Part shown: piece after piece, positions 53,101 through 60,106 of the stretch
Numbering within the stretch: the stretch's first letter is position 1
How the letters are laid out: every line of letters begins with the position of its first letter
Assembly: GCA_017590115.1 (NCBI GenBank)
Contig: JAGGNK010011114.1
Coordinates: 1,541,733-1,605,732 of the forward strand
DNA length: 64,000 nucleotides
Source of the DNA: Montifringilla adamsi
Lineage: Eukaryota; Chordata; Aves; Passeriformes; Passeridae
Direction of reading: 5' to 3'
Notes under the pieces: generated by a model
Databases searched by the model: none
Told to the model about the DNA's origin: nothing
Seen by the model: only the letters and a program-made list of their open reading frames with translations
Position numbers and translations under genes: made by a program

Positions 53101-55622
53101 AAGCAGCCCTGAGCAGCAGTGCAAGCAACATTTGCATCTTAAGAGTGCAAGGAGACCACAGGAACCGTGGTGATTTATTTATTCTGTGCACTACTTATAG
53201 CCCAGAGAGGCAATTCTATGCATTGCTCTTGAGCCTCTGAAAGTGGATTTACTGATTAGCAGCACCCTCTTATTCTGGCAGGAGGGTGTCCACGCAAAGA
53301 ATTACAGCTAAGCATGTGTAAAGCAACTGCACTTTACAGTCACATCCTATCTCAGTCCAAATTGATTTAATAATTGACGTTAATGTTCACTGTTACCACC
53401 CTAAGCGTTTCAGAATTGTCATATAGCCCAGGGAAATAAGTGGGAATAGTGGCAGAGAGAAACTCTCTTCAGAGAGAAGGGATGGATTCTGGCCCAGGCT
53501 TAATAAGCCACTGGAAAAGATGTTTACAGCAAACCCATAGACAATCTGACCCAGTCTAGGTAGCCTGCTTTCATTCAGGTTATAGCGATAAAACAATGAA
53601 AGCTTGCAAATTGCACTGATGGGCTTTAAACTGCTAAAAAGGGCTCCTGTTGTACAAGTGATGCCTGACACAGAACCTAATGTTTCAACTATTTACAGCT
53701 ATAAAAGCAAGCCAGGCGCTTTTTTTCCCCCCTTCTGGAGCAACTCCTTCCACAAACCATCCAAAGCATCCTTTTTGGCAGGCTCCTACGATGTAGCAAA
53801 GCCGGAGAACTCAAACGAACGGAAAGTCATGCAGTTATTTTTTTCGTGCTTGGGGAAAGGGAAAAAAAAAAAGAAAACACCAAACCCAAACCGCTGAAGG
53901 GATATTCTTACAGAACTTCATTGCATAAACTCGGGCCACATGTCTACCAGAGCAATGTCCCTTAACGACCTCTGGCAATGTAATTAATCAACAACCCAGC
54001 GTGGAGCAAGCTGGCACGGCTCAGCACGGGCAGATCCAACCCACAGCTGATGAGGGCACCCATTGGGGGACAGGACAGGGACTGCAGCCCCTTGCCAGCA
54101 CCCGGGCCAGCTCACTCAGCTTGTGCAGCCCTGTTTACCTGCGCTCCGCACTTACGTGCGACACCTGAACCACAAGCGCTGCTGGCTCCCAGCGCGGTGG
54201 AGCTATCCTCGCTGGAAATAGCGGACCGAGGTGCTCCACGAGCAAGACGTCCGTGCTCTTAAGGTGCTCTTAAGGTGCTCTCCACCGCCTTCCCTAGCAG
54301 GTTTGTCTGGGGACTAATTTAGGCTGGGAAGTGCTATCAGCCCTTCCCGACTGTACCACCTCGAAATGTGTTAAACATCTCAGAGGGACAGACAGCACAA
54401 AGTCACGTCTGAAGCAAAGGGACGTCAGGCTGAGCCCCACGATCACAGCTCCCACCTCTTCACCGGGCTGGGGTCCCAACACTGCTCTGGAGAGCACGGC
54501 GGGGGTGACAGCACGGGGCAGGGCACATACACAAGTCTCAAGCCCTCTGCCATTCCCGGCAGTGGGTGCCGCTCCCCGAGATGCTGCACTGCCCGATGGA
54601 GCCGCATCCATGAGCGGGGCGGCAACCCCTGGGCAAAGCCGAGCAGGGTGGCCAGGGGTCCGGCAGCCCGGCCACGCCAGGCTCGAGGGACACCTCGCTG
54701 TCGCCGTCACGGCCATGCCCGCGGCCAGGGCCATGCCTACCTCGCGGGTGAAGAGGATGGCGGCATCGTAGTGCTCCTCGTGGTCATCGTCGAGGCGGTT
54801 GTGCTGGTGCTGCCACTTGCAAAAGTTCTTGAGCGTGGTGGCGGCGTTCCTGTTGACCTCCAGCCCCTTCTCCTTGTCGCCCAGCGCCACCACCTTCACC
54901 ACGGCCAGCCGCACGTGGTTCTCCAGGCTGGCGTGCGCGTACAGCCGGGAGGCGATGGAGGCCAGCGTGAGCAGGTAGTGCTGCAGCCCCTTCCCGTACT
55001 TGCGCACCATGGAGGCGTCGGCCACCAGCAGCAGCTCCACCTGCCGGGCCCGGGACACGGAACGCCGCCGCCGCCGCCGCCGCCCGTCCCCGCCCGCCGG
55101 CCTGGCGGGGTCCCGGGTCTCGCAGCTGGTGCGGGCCGGCACCGTCTCGAAGCTGAAGCTCTCCCTGCGGAAGACGTGAGGGGCGCGGGCCGGGCCATCG
55201 CCGTAGATCCGCGCCGCGGCCTCTCCGCGCGCAGCGCGGCGCGCCGGGCGCACGGTGTAGCGGGAGCGGCCCACGGCGAAGAAGCCGTCGAGGCCGCCGC
55301 AGAGGTTGAAGACGGCGAGCGAGCGCGGGCTGCCGTCCACCGTGCCGCGGTAGTGGCAGCGCGGCCCGTCGCGCTCCAGGTCGAGCAGGAAGCGCTGTCC
55401 CCCGGCGTAGAGCACGTAGCCCGCCCTGCCGCCCCCCGCGTAGGTCGGGTCGAGGCGCCGCACGGCCCCGCGGGGCGGCCCGGGGGCGGGGGGCCGGGCG
55501 GGCNNNNNNNNNNNNNNNNNNNNNNNNNNNNNNNNNNNNNNNNNNNNNNNNNNNNNNNNNNNNNNNNNNNCGGCGCGGCCGGCACGGGCGGCCAGCAGCA
55601 GCCACAGCAGCGCCGGCAGCAT
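22614..55622 (-). CDS. ADAMTS5: ADAMTS5 (aggrecanase-2), eight coding exons
   Basis: This gene encodes a secreted zinc metalloprotease that cleaves aggrecan, versican and other hyaluronan-binding proteoglycans outside the cell. The joined exons (54741-55622, 44901-45033, 33258-33425, 29266-29549, 27957-28140, 27355-27530, 26536-26711, 22614-23178) give 855 residues. Domains in order: signal peptide 1-17 (then the gap), prodomain to 187 with cysteine-switch-like C167, furin site R181-R187, catalytic domain from about 192 with zinc His336/340/346 and Glu337, Met-turn region near M365, disintegrin-like about 410-488, first thrombospondin repeat from W496, Cys-rich about 552-660, spacer to about 795, second thrombospondin repeat 804-855. 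There is no PLAC domain, as in ADAMTS5. Identity to ADAMTS5 rather than ADAMTS1/4/8/15 rests on near-identity to remembered human ADAMTS5 through the catalytic and Cys-rich regions. Human ADAMTS5 is 930 residues; the deficit lies mainly in the prodomain. NXS/T sequons are at N543, N654, N728 and N733. Confidence 0.97.
23179..26535 (-). other. ADAMTS5: ADAMTS5 intron 7 (3.4 kb)
   Basis: GTACTG...CTCCAG. A+T-rich. It contains a small CR1 tail (23237-23292) close to the exon 8 acceptor and a 19-A run near 24572. No other exon is seen. Confidence 0.9.
23237..23292 (-). mobile_element. CR1 3'-tail fragment in intron 7
   Basis: CACAGAATCACAGG followed by GGCTGGAACAGATCTTTCAGTCCAACC resembles the reverse complement of the CR1 3' end. 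It is about 60 bp from the exon 8 acceptor. Confidence 0.55.
26536..26711 (-). CDS. ADAMTS5: ADAMTS5 coding exon 7: Cys-rich domain, second half
   Basis: 176 bp, residues 610-667 plus two bases of S668. It begins [20 protein letters not shown] and contains the [20 protein letters not shown] signature and the sequon at N654. The donor is GTACTG. The first base used was fixed by the acceptor TTGCCCAG and by continuity of QK-VTDGT. Confidence 0.97.
27355..27530 (-). CDS. ADAMTS5: ADAMTS5 coding exon 6: Cys-rich domain, first half
   Basis: 176 bp, residues 551-609. It begins (A)[17 protein letters not shown] and runs through [19 protein letters not shown] to YYVVFSQK, ending in phase 0 at donor GTAATG. 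The acceptor is AATTCCACAG. The A at 551 comes from a codon split across intron 5. Confidence 0.97.
27957..28140 (-). CDS. ADAMTS5: ADAMTS5 coding exon 5: central thrombospondin type 1 repeat
   Basis: 184 bp, residues 490-550 plus one base of A551. It starts [20 protein letters not shown], with the W-x-x-W-x-x-W pattern (W496, W499, W502) and the CSRTCGGG core typical of a thrombospondin repeat that binds sulfated glycosaminoglycans. It ends CPAS at donor GTGAGT. The sequon at N543 lies in the repeat. Confidence 0.97.
28141..29265 (-). other. ADAMTS5: ADAMTS5 intron 4 (1.1 kb)
   Basis: GTAAGT...TTTCAG with a good polypyrimidine tract. Nothing else is recognised in it. Introns 5 (27531-27956) and 6 (26712-27354) are likewise short and unremarkable. 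Confidence 0.9.
29266..29549 (-). CDS. ADAMTS5: ADAMTS5 coding exon 4: end of catalytic and disintegrin-like domain
   Basis: 284 bp, residues 395-489. It begins (G)[10 protein letters not shown], followed by [11 protein letters not shown] and the cysteine-rich disintegrin-like module ([29 protein letters not shown]), and ends KKKYYS in phase 0 at a strong GTAAGT donor. The acceptor is CTCTTGTAG. No integrin-binding RGD is present, as usual for ADAMTS disintegrin-like domains. Confidence 0.97.
29550..33257 (-). other. ADAMTS5: ADAMTS5 intron 3 (3.7 kb)
   Basis: GTACGT...TTGTAG. A+T-rich single-copy-looking sequence with short A/T runs near 31720 and 32380. No repeat family or exon is recognised. 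Confidence 0.9.
33258..33425 (-). CDS. ADAMTS5: ADAMTS5 coding exon 3: zinc site and Met-turn
   Basis: 168 bp, the last two bases of G339 through H394 plus one base of G395. It begins [14 protein letters not shown], supplying zinc ligands His340 and His346 and Asp347. RLMSSIL (M365) is in the Met-turn region. It ends EFFDDGHG at donor GTACGT. The acceptor is TTTCCACAG. Confidence 0.97.
37120..37270 (-). mobile_element. CR1 3' fragment in intron 2
   Basis: Starts AATCACAGAATATCCTGAGCTGGAAGG and continues GATCACCCAAGTCCAGCTCCTGGCC, the reverse complement of a CR1 3' end. It is truncated. Confidence 0.8.
37600..37790 (+). mobile_element. MIR-like ancient SINE fragment
   Basis: AAGGTCAAGAGATTTGTCCCAGG followed by GTGAGTCAGTGGCTC and GGGTTCAGGAAGCTCCTGGCTC resembles the amniote MIR pattern around AGTGACTTGCCCAAGGTCA. 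The RNA polymerase III head is not recognisable. Highly diverged. Confidence 0.5.
40084..40255 (+). mobile_element. CR1 3' fragment (plus orientation)
   Basis: Contains GCTGTGGCTGCCCCGTCCCTG, GGAAGGTGTCCCTGCCCACAG, GGTGGAACTGGATCATTCT and CCTTCCAACCCAAACCAT, the characteristic CR1 3' region, ending CCCATGATTTTTGAG. Confidence 0.85.
40300..40680 (-). mobile_element. Older CR1 fragment (minus orientation)
   Basis: CCTGCTGCAATTTCAGGCC, CATTACCCCTTGTGCTGTCCCAGG and GGAGTGATTTATTATGCAAA resemble the reverse complement of a diverged CR1 3' portion. It lies 45 bp from a plus-oriented CR1, making an opposed pair. Confidence 0.6.
44056..44083. repeat. T13A15 homopolymer palindrome
   Basis: Thirteen T directly followed by fifteen A: a perfect, loop-free inverted repeat in intron 2, about 0.8 kb downstream of exon 2 in gene orientation. 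Confidence 0.9.
44901..45033 (-). CDS. ADAMTS5: ADAMTS5 coding exon 2: catalytic domain
   Basis: 133 bp, residues 295-338 plus the first base of G339. It starts [17 protein letters not shown] after acceptor TGGGCAG and ends AHEI-G at donor GTATGC. It contributes the first half of the zinc site, His336 and catalytic Glu337. The intron splits the HExxH motif between G339 and H340. Confidence 0.97.
45254..45297. repeat. Short tandem duplication, 24-bp period
   Basis: GCAGCTAATTGTTGTTAGTT occurs twice, starting at 45254 and 45278. Confidence 0.9.
45395..45470 (+). mobile_element. Possible MIR remnant
   Basis: TCCTTATTTACAGAAGGCAACCAAGGCCCAGAGAAAG recalls the MIR core (TTTACAGATGAGGAAACTGAGGC). 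Only about 40 bases are suggestive. Confidence 0.3.
46201..46271. repeat. A-rich (CAAAA)n low-complexity block
   Basis: Seventy bases of A interrupted by single C or G, 130 bases before a CR1 fragment. Confidence 0.9.
46403..46622 (+). mobile_element. CR1 3' fragment in intron 1
   Basis: GGACATTTAGGAAGAATTTCTTCAC, GAAGGGGCTGTCCAGTGAGG, GGAGTCCCCATCCCTGGAGGTGT and CATTCTGTGATGG are standard CR1 3' landmarks, including the terminal repeat unit. Confidence 0.9.
51214..51308. repeat. Degenerate tandem duplication, 55-bp period
   Basis: AATTTGCTGTTGACTTCACTGCCA at 51214 recurs as AATTTGCTGTTGACTGCACTGCCA at 51269, and each copy ends near AGTGAT. Several substitutions mean it is older than the other duplications. 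Confidence 0.8.
54253..54280. repeat. 11-bp tandem repeat
   Basis: GTGCTCTTAAG occurs twice in tandem, with a partial third copy (GTGCTC). Confidence 0.9.
54741..55622 (-). CDS. ADAMTS5: ADAMTS5 coding exon 1: signal peptide, prodomain, start of catalytic domain
   Basis: Residues 1-294. The ATG at 55622-55620 has A at -3 and opens a leucine/alanine-rich signal peptide beginning [10 protein letters not shown]. The 67-N gap follows, then a proline/glycine/arginine-rich stretch and the conserved prodomain core ([31 protein letters not shown]). C167 in SCET is the likely cysteine switch. Seven arginines at 181-187 form the proprotein convertase site, and the catalytic domain begins [12 protein letters not shown]. 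The exon ends in phase 0 after FTRE at donor GTAGGC. The frame stays open into the intron to 54294, but ADAMTS similarity stops exactly at the donor. Confidence 0.95.
55062..55082 (-). repeat. CGG triplet repeat encoding the furin site
   Basis: Read on the minus strand this is six CGG codons and one CGT, encoding R181-R187, directly followed by SVSRARQ. It is both the proprotein convertase cleavage site and a short trinucleotide microsatellite. Confidence 0.9.
55504..55570. other. Assembly gap (67 N) inside ADAMTS5 exon 1
   Basis: A run of 67 unknown bases between the signal peptide and the proline-rich start of the prodomain. The flanks are almost pure G+C, a usual cause of sequence drop-out. 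With the stated length, the reading frame before and after the gap agrees, so 67 may be a measured size rather than a placeholder. Confidence 0.99.
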
Positions 55623-55839
55623 CGTGGCCTCGGAGCGGGGCAGCGGGGCGGCGGGAATGGTAATTGTGGTGGTAATAATAATGATGGTAATAACGGGAGG
55701 CGGCCGGCGGAGCGCGGCAGCGGAGTTAGGGGATGGGGAGAAAAGGAGAGGTGCGGGGAAGGGGGAAAAAAAAAAAAAAAAGGAACGACAACAACAGCAA
55801 AAAAATAAAAATAAGAAAAAAAAGTTCTCCCTCTAGAAG

Positions 55840-55929
55840 TCAAGTGTGAGTGCGGGAGAAAAAAATGTCAACAAAAGCCGCTCGCGTGTGAACTTTGTGT
55901 TTCTCTGCAGGGAAGAGCCGGGAGCACAT
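55840..55929 (-). other. Upstream ORF of 29 codons in the ADAMTS5 leader
   Basis: ATG at 55929-55927 opens a 29-residue ORF (starting MCSRLFPAEKHK) that ends at TGA 55842-55840, 217 bases before the main ATG. If the leader is transcribed unspliced, this uORF could dampen translation. It has no recognisable protein similarity. Confidence 0.35.
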
Positions 55930-55938
55930 GGAAGGGGA

Positions 55939-55971
<33 letters not shown>

Positions 55972-55992
55972 GGCAAAAAAAAAAAAAAAAAA
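55939..55992. repeat. (AG)n and poly-A low-complexity block
   Basis: Plus strand: AG dinucleotides over 55939-55972 with one GG interruption, then GGC and 18 A at 55975-55992. On the gene's strand this is U18 followed by a CU-rich tract. Confidence 0.9.
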
Positions 55993-56301
55993 TTCCCAAA
56001 TCGCTGCTGCCGGGGAGGCAAAGTGAGGAGAGAGGAAAAGGAGGAGAGACGGCTCGGAGCCGGCAAGTAGAGAAGTTTGAGCACTTCCCACTCCTCTTCC
56101 ACTTCTCCGCTGTAGTCACCGGATCATCACCAGCAGCAGCAGCAGGGGCAGGTCTGCTGCGACGGGGCACTTTCTCGGGCTCCGGTGGGCTCCTTTCCTT
56201 CTTTTGCCCTCTTTTGTTTTGAAGAGAAGGAGGAGAAGGGGAGAGAAGAAATTCAGGCACCCCAAACCGCCTCGATCGTCTCCGGTGAGATGGTTAAAAA
56301 G

Positions 56302-56330
<29 letters not shown>
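56302..56330. repeat. Poly-A run (29 A) in ADAMTS5 leader region
   Basis: 29 consecutive A on the plus strand, flanked by shorter A runs. It is poly-U as transcribed with ADAMTS5. Confidence 0.9.
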
Positions 56331-56341
<11 letters not shown>

Positions 56342-56488
56342 AGCCCAAGAAGCGGAAAACGTCCTGGATTTCTGTAAAAGCCCCCTCCCTGTATCTTTCC
56401 TGTTGTTGTTGTTGTTATCCCCAGTCTGTCGATGTGAACAAGAGGAGAAGGGAGAGAAATGTGAAGATGAGAGGAGGTGGAACAATGA

Positions 56489-56495
56489 ATTTATA
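56489..56495 (-). promoter_or_regulatory. TATA-like element upstream of ADAMTS5
   Basis: On the minus strand the sequence reads CGCTATAAATTC, followed by a pyrimidine-rich stretch. A start about 30 bases downstream (near 56460) would give an unspliced leader of about 840 nt. No core promoter has been demonstrated, and an upstream start in the CpG-rich block is an alternative. Confidence 0.35.
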
Positions 56496-56639
56496 GCGGA
56501 ATGCCATCCTGCAATGGCAATTTCAACAATTCGTCACTGCAGGCTGCCTCTTAAAGGGAGAGCTTCAAAACCACCACTCCCACACTTCCTTCTCATTTAA
56601 TCAGACAGAAGGAGAAACTTGAGGGGAGGCGGAAAGGGG

Positions 56640-57250
56640 GAGGGGGGGGCGGCTTCGGGGGGAGGAGAAAAGCAGCGAGAGTGAGCGGGAGAGAGGGAAG
56701 CGGGAGAGGAGAAGAGCCGGAGGAAGCCGGGCCACGGCACAGAGAGATGTTTTTATGTGTGTGTGTGTGTGAAAAACGCGAGGTTGCAGCCGCGGGGCTC
56801 GGGATGTGCCCGCGGCCGGAGCCGCGCTTACCTCGCGTCCTGCCGGGGCTGCGGCTCGCAGAGCTCGGGGAGGACGACGAGGAGGAAGAGGAGGAGGAGG
56901 AAGAGAGGTCTGTGCCTGGCTCCGGAGCCAGCGAGGGAGCTGCCGCGGCTGTGCCGGGCTGATGGAGCCCCCGGGTCCCGCCGTGTCCCCGCTCGGCCCC
57001 GGCCCCTGCCCCGGGCAGCGCGAACTTCCCGTCTTTGTCTGCAGCCCGCCTGTCACTGGTGCCGCAAGCTGTCACCCCGTGGGGACCGTGCTGCCCCCAG
57101 CCCGGCGGCAGAGCAGGGAATGCCTGCTCTGACCTTCGGGATGGCTTCGGACACTTAGGTCATCCCCCCGCTGTCGCACGGAGCCGCTGGCCCCGTCCCC
57201 TCGTCTGCCACCCCCTGCCTGGGGCTCCGGCAGGGACAGGTGACCGCAGC
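56640..57250. promoter_or_regulatory. Second CpG-rich block upstream of ADAMTS5
   Basis: A further G+C- and CpG-rich block, separated from the exon-1 island by about 0.9 kb of low-complexity purine/A tracts. It could hold an upstream transcription start for ADAMTS5 or a divergent transcript on the plus strand. The sequence does not decide between these. GAG/GAC repeats near 56870-56905 and a (TG)n run near 56755-56771 lie in it. Confidence 0.55.
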
Positions 57251-59807
57251 CACCTTTGCACCTTAGCACTGCCCATGGGATGGGTGGAGATGGCGAATTC
57301 CCTGGGCTGGAACGGCTCTGGGAAGGTGAGAGCAAGGGGTCCCCTGAGGATTCCGACTGATTTCCCCCTGCTGAGCTGCAGACCCCACGCCGACAAACAA
57401 AAGTGCTTTTATATATATTTATCCCATGTTTCCTCTCCACGTCCCAGGACAGTGCCAGGAACGGGTGCTCTCTGGCTGCAGGACTCCGTAGGGATTCAGG
57501 TCTCCAACCTCATGGTCACCTGCAAGCAGGAAATAAACTTCTGACCACTCTGGAAGAAAATGATGTGCACAGCTGTGGTGCTTGGCAGGGTCAGGATGGG
57601 TGGTGGGATGCACAGACCTGCCCCTGTAGCTTCCAGGGACTGCTTTCCAAGTCCACCATTTCTCTAAGGAACAGCTTAACTGAAGGCACAAAAGCTTCAA
57701 AAATTAATATTCCCGTGTAAATGATTGCATTAACATGACCCCAAGGTTGTGCTTATGAAATGTTTAACTCACCAAAGTTTTGCAAGTGTTCATTCTTTTT
57801 CCGCTTTTCCAGAAAATGGTGATGCCTGCAAACTACAGTTCACTTCTCAACCTCCTGGTATTTCTTTTTCTACATATCAGTGTTCTATCATCCCCAAAAA
57901 TTCTTCACTGGAGTCAGTAAGTTTCAAAATTAATAAGAGGTATGTATTAGGAAGGTCACATTAACTTTTTGGGCACTGGGCCAGGACTATTCAACATTTA
58001 AAAATTTAAACATTTCCTCAGTTACTTAAACTCATTATAAAGTTAAAACAGCAGAAAAAAAAATTAAAGAGAGAGACAGAAGACTCTCTTATTTTGATTG
58101 AAAAAAGAACCTGTAATTTTCTTGGATGAGTTTTACTTTTCCTTTGAGCCTAATGCATGTCTGCTCAGCACCAACAATATTTTTATTGACTTCACTGGGA
58201 CCTGATCAAGCCCTGGATTTGCAAATATGTCTGGGTCCAAACTCCCAGATACCCCTGGGAGAGGTGCTAGAGATGAGATCTGGGATAAGGAATGTATTTT
58301 GGATAACAACCTCAGCACATCTCATTAAAGAAGTGTTAGTTTGTCAATGAAAAGGGATATGGTGCACAAGAGGCCAGTGTAATGTGCTCCCAGGCTGCAG
58401 CCTAATTCCAACTGTCCGGCCATATAACCTTGGAAAAACAGGAATGCTTAGAAAGGCTGGTGATAATTAAATGGTGTGTCCCACTGCTCATCTCTGGAGC
58501 TGTCTTTGATTTCCCAAGTGACAGAAGAAGTTGGCTGGGCTGCCCTGTTACACCAAGCAGGGATCCAGGCTTTCCAGGAAGGTACAAATTATTTTGTGCA
58601 AATAACCCCACAGATTAGGAAATCTGTCCTGTTTACATCTCTAAGCTGCAATAACTCAGCGCAGCAGTGCAGTAATGGAAAGATGGGTCAGTCATGCCTC
58701 GTGCAATGAGAGGGAACATCTTTTAGTCTGAGAGCCTGGAAGTGTAAGGATAAATCACTGGAATGAATCATCTCTTTCCTCGCAGTTTTGCCCTCTTAGC
58801 CTCTTTTTACAGTTAGAGCACTGCCTTTAAACAAGAAATCCTGTTAGCATGTCCCAAGCTGTGGATGACACTCAATCCTTGTCAAGCAGTTCTGACCTGG
58901 AAATTTCAAGGCTGACCTTTCCCAACTGAGAGATAGAGAGCCACAAATCCTCAATTAGCTTTGAGGCACAACACAAGTCTTGTACACTTTGGATCAAATT
59001 CAACCCCGATGAAAGAAGATGCAATCCTCTGGAGTCTCTGGGAGCTGCTGTCATTAAAGTTGTGTTTCACCCCCTGGGTTTGTCCATGAAACCTTTTAGG
59101 ATCCTGCAGATTACAGCCTGGGTAGCAGGGGATTCCTGATCCTGTAGTGTTTTATTCACATAAGAAACTTTGCTCTAAGCATTATAAACACTCACCTGAA
59201 GGAGCAGCCTGAGAGGTGTGGAGATACTAGAAAAGTTGTTGATGATTTTATCCAGGTGTCCTTCCAGTTTTGTATAAAAAGGACCTGTTTTACATCGCCT
59301 CCTTTTCAATGCTCTGGCACATTAGAAGGGGTTAGAAAACCGTGAATCCAAGGTTTGTATTGGCCCACAGCCCCCTGGCAAGCAGTCAAGACCTAGCAGG
59401 GATGTCCCACCCAGCAGCACCTGTCTTTCACCATTAATTGAACTCCTCCTTCTTGGAAATTAAAATAATTCTGTTCAGTTTTCATTGTTCTGGTATTAGG
59501 AGTGTGTGGCATTTCTAACTCATTGGGCAGGGAAGACACCAATTACTGTGGGAAGTAACATTTGTTCTGTAAAATTGTAAGAAGGCTGAGTCAAACTCAA
59601 GAAATTTGCCTGCCCAACATGTTCTAAATACCAAAAATCAGACTTGTGATCAACATTGGGCTATAGCTGGGAATGGACCCAGGTTTGGGTAAAGTCCTAT
59701 TCCAAAATCTACCTGTAGGAACACAATTCTTAACATAGGACAGCTTTGTCCCTCCTGAGCGTGTCTCTTGTGTTAACTTCACTGAAAATTTTAATCTGAT
59801 GATGTAC
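57251..59807. other. Upstream intergenic, no gene recognised
   Basis: G+C falls off after the CpG-rich block and the sequence becomes A+T-rich. No recognised exons, repeats or RNA genes. Confidence 0.7.
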
Positions 59808-60106
59808 AGAGGGATGGAGCAGCTCTGCTAATAAGGAAAGGCTGAGAAAACTGGGATTGTTCAGCCTGGAGAGAAAAGACTTTGGGGTGCCCTAATGCAG
59901 CCTTCCAGCCCCTGAAGGGAACTTAGAGGAAAGATGGAGCAAGATTATTTATAACAGGCTGTAACTACAGCTTCAAATCACAAGTGAGGATGTATAGATT
60001 AGATATTAGGAAAAAAAAATTATATTCTGAGAGTGGCAGGGCACTTGAGCAGGTTGCCCAGAGAAACTGTGAGTGCCTCATCCCTGGAAGTGTCCAGGGC
60101 TATGGT
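59808..60106 (+). mobile_element. CR1 fragment truncated at both ends
   Basis: AAGGAAAGGCTGAGAAAACTGGGATTGTTCAGCCTGGAGAG, then GATTAGATATTAGG, GAGCAGGTTGCCCAGAGAAACTGTG and CATCCCTGGAAGTGTCCAGGGC match CR1. It stops before the usual 3' terminus. Confidence 0.85.

Larger units (their letters stand above)
45034..54740 (-). other. ADAMTS5: ADAMTS5 intron 1 (9.7 kb)
   Basis: GTAGGC...GGGCAG. It contains a CR1 fragment (46403-46622), an A-rich block (46201-46271), a possible MIR remnant (45395-45470), two short tandem duplications and an 11-bp repeat at 54253-54280. The 52490-53160 part keeps more CpG than typical intron sequence and is a candidate conserved element. No additional exon is recognised. 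Confidence 0.9.
54650..55750. promoter_or_regulatory. CpG island over ADAMTS5 exon 1
   Basis: Very high G+C with abundant CpG, in sharp contrast to the A+T-rich, CpG-poor flanks. It spans the first coding exon and its donor. CpG islands at first exons are typical of vertebrate promoters. Edges are by eye. Confidence 0.8.
55623..56460 (-). other. Probable 5' leader of ADAMTS5
   Basis: Sequence between the TATA-like site and the ATG. As transcribed it is dominated by U tracts (opposite A runs at 55766-55781, 55975-55992 and 56302-56330) and a CU repeat (opposite 55939-55972). It has two upstream ATGs, at 55929 and 56127; the latter opens only a three-codon ORF before TGA. The upstream boundary is inferred, not observed. 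Confidence 0.45.

Noticed and set aside
54294..54740. ADAMTS5 exon 1 frame continuing into intron 1
   Set aside because: Similarity to ADAMTS5 ends exactly at the GT donor and resumes at exon 2 in the right phase. The extension is chance openness in G+C-rich DNA.
54648..55808. Long plus-strand open frame opposite ADAMTS5 exon 1
   Set aside because: G+C-rich antisense shadow of a coding exon, low-complexity composition, crosses the N gap, no recognisable domain.
56681..57158. Overlapping open frames on both strands in the upstream CpG-rich block
   Set aside because: Compositional frames in G+C-rich triplet-repeat DNA; none looks like a protein domain. A divergent non-coding transcript remains possible but is unsupported.
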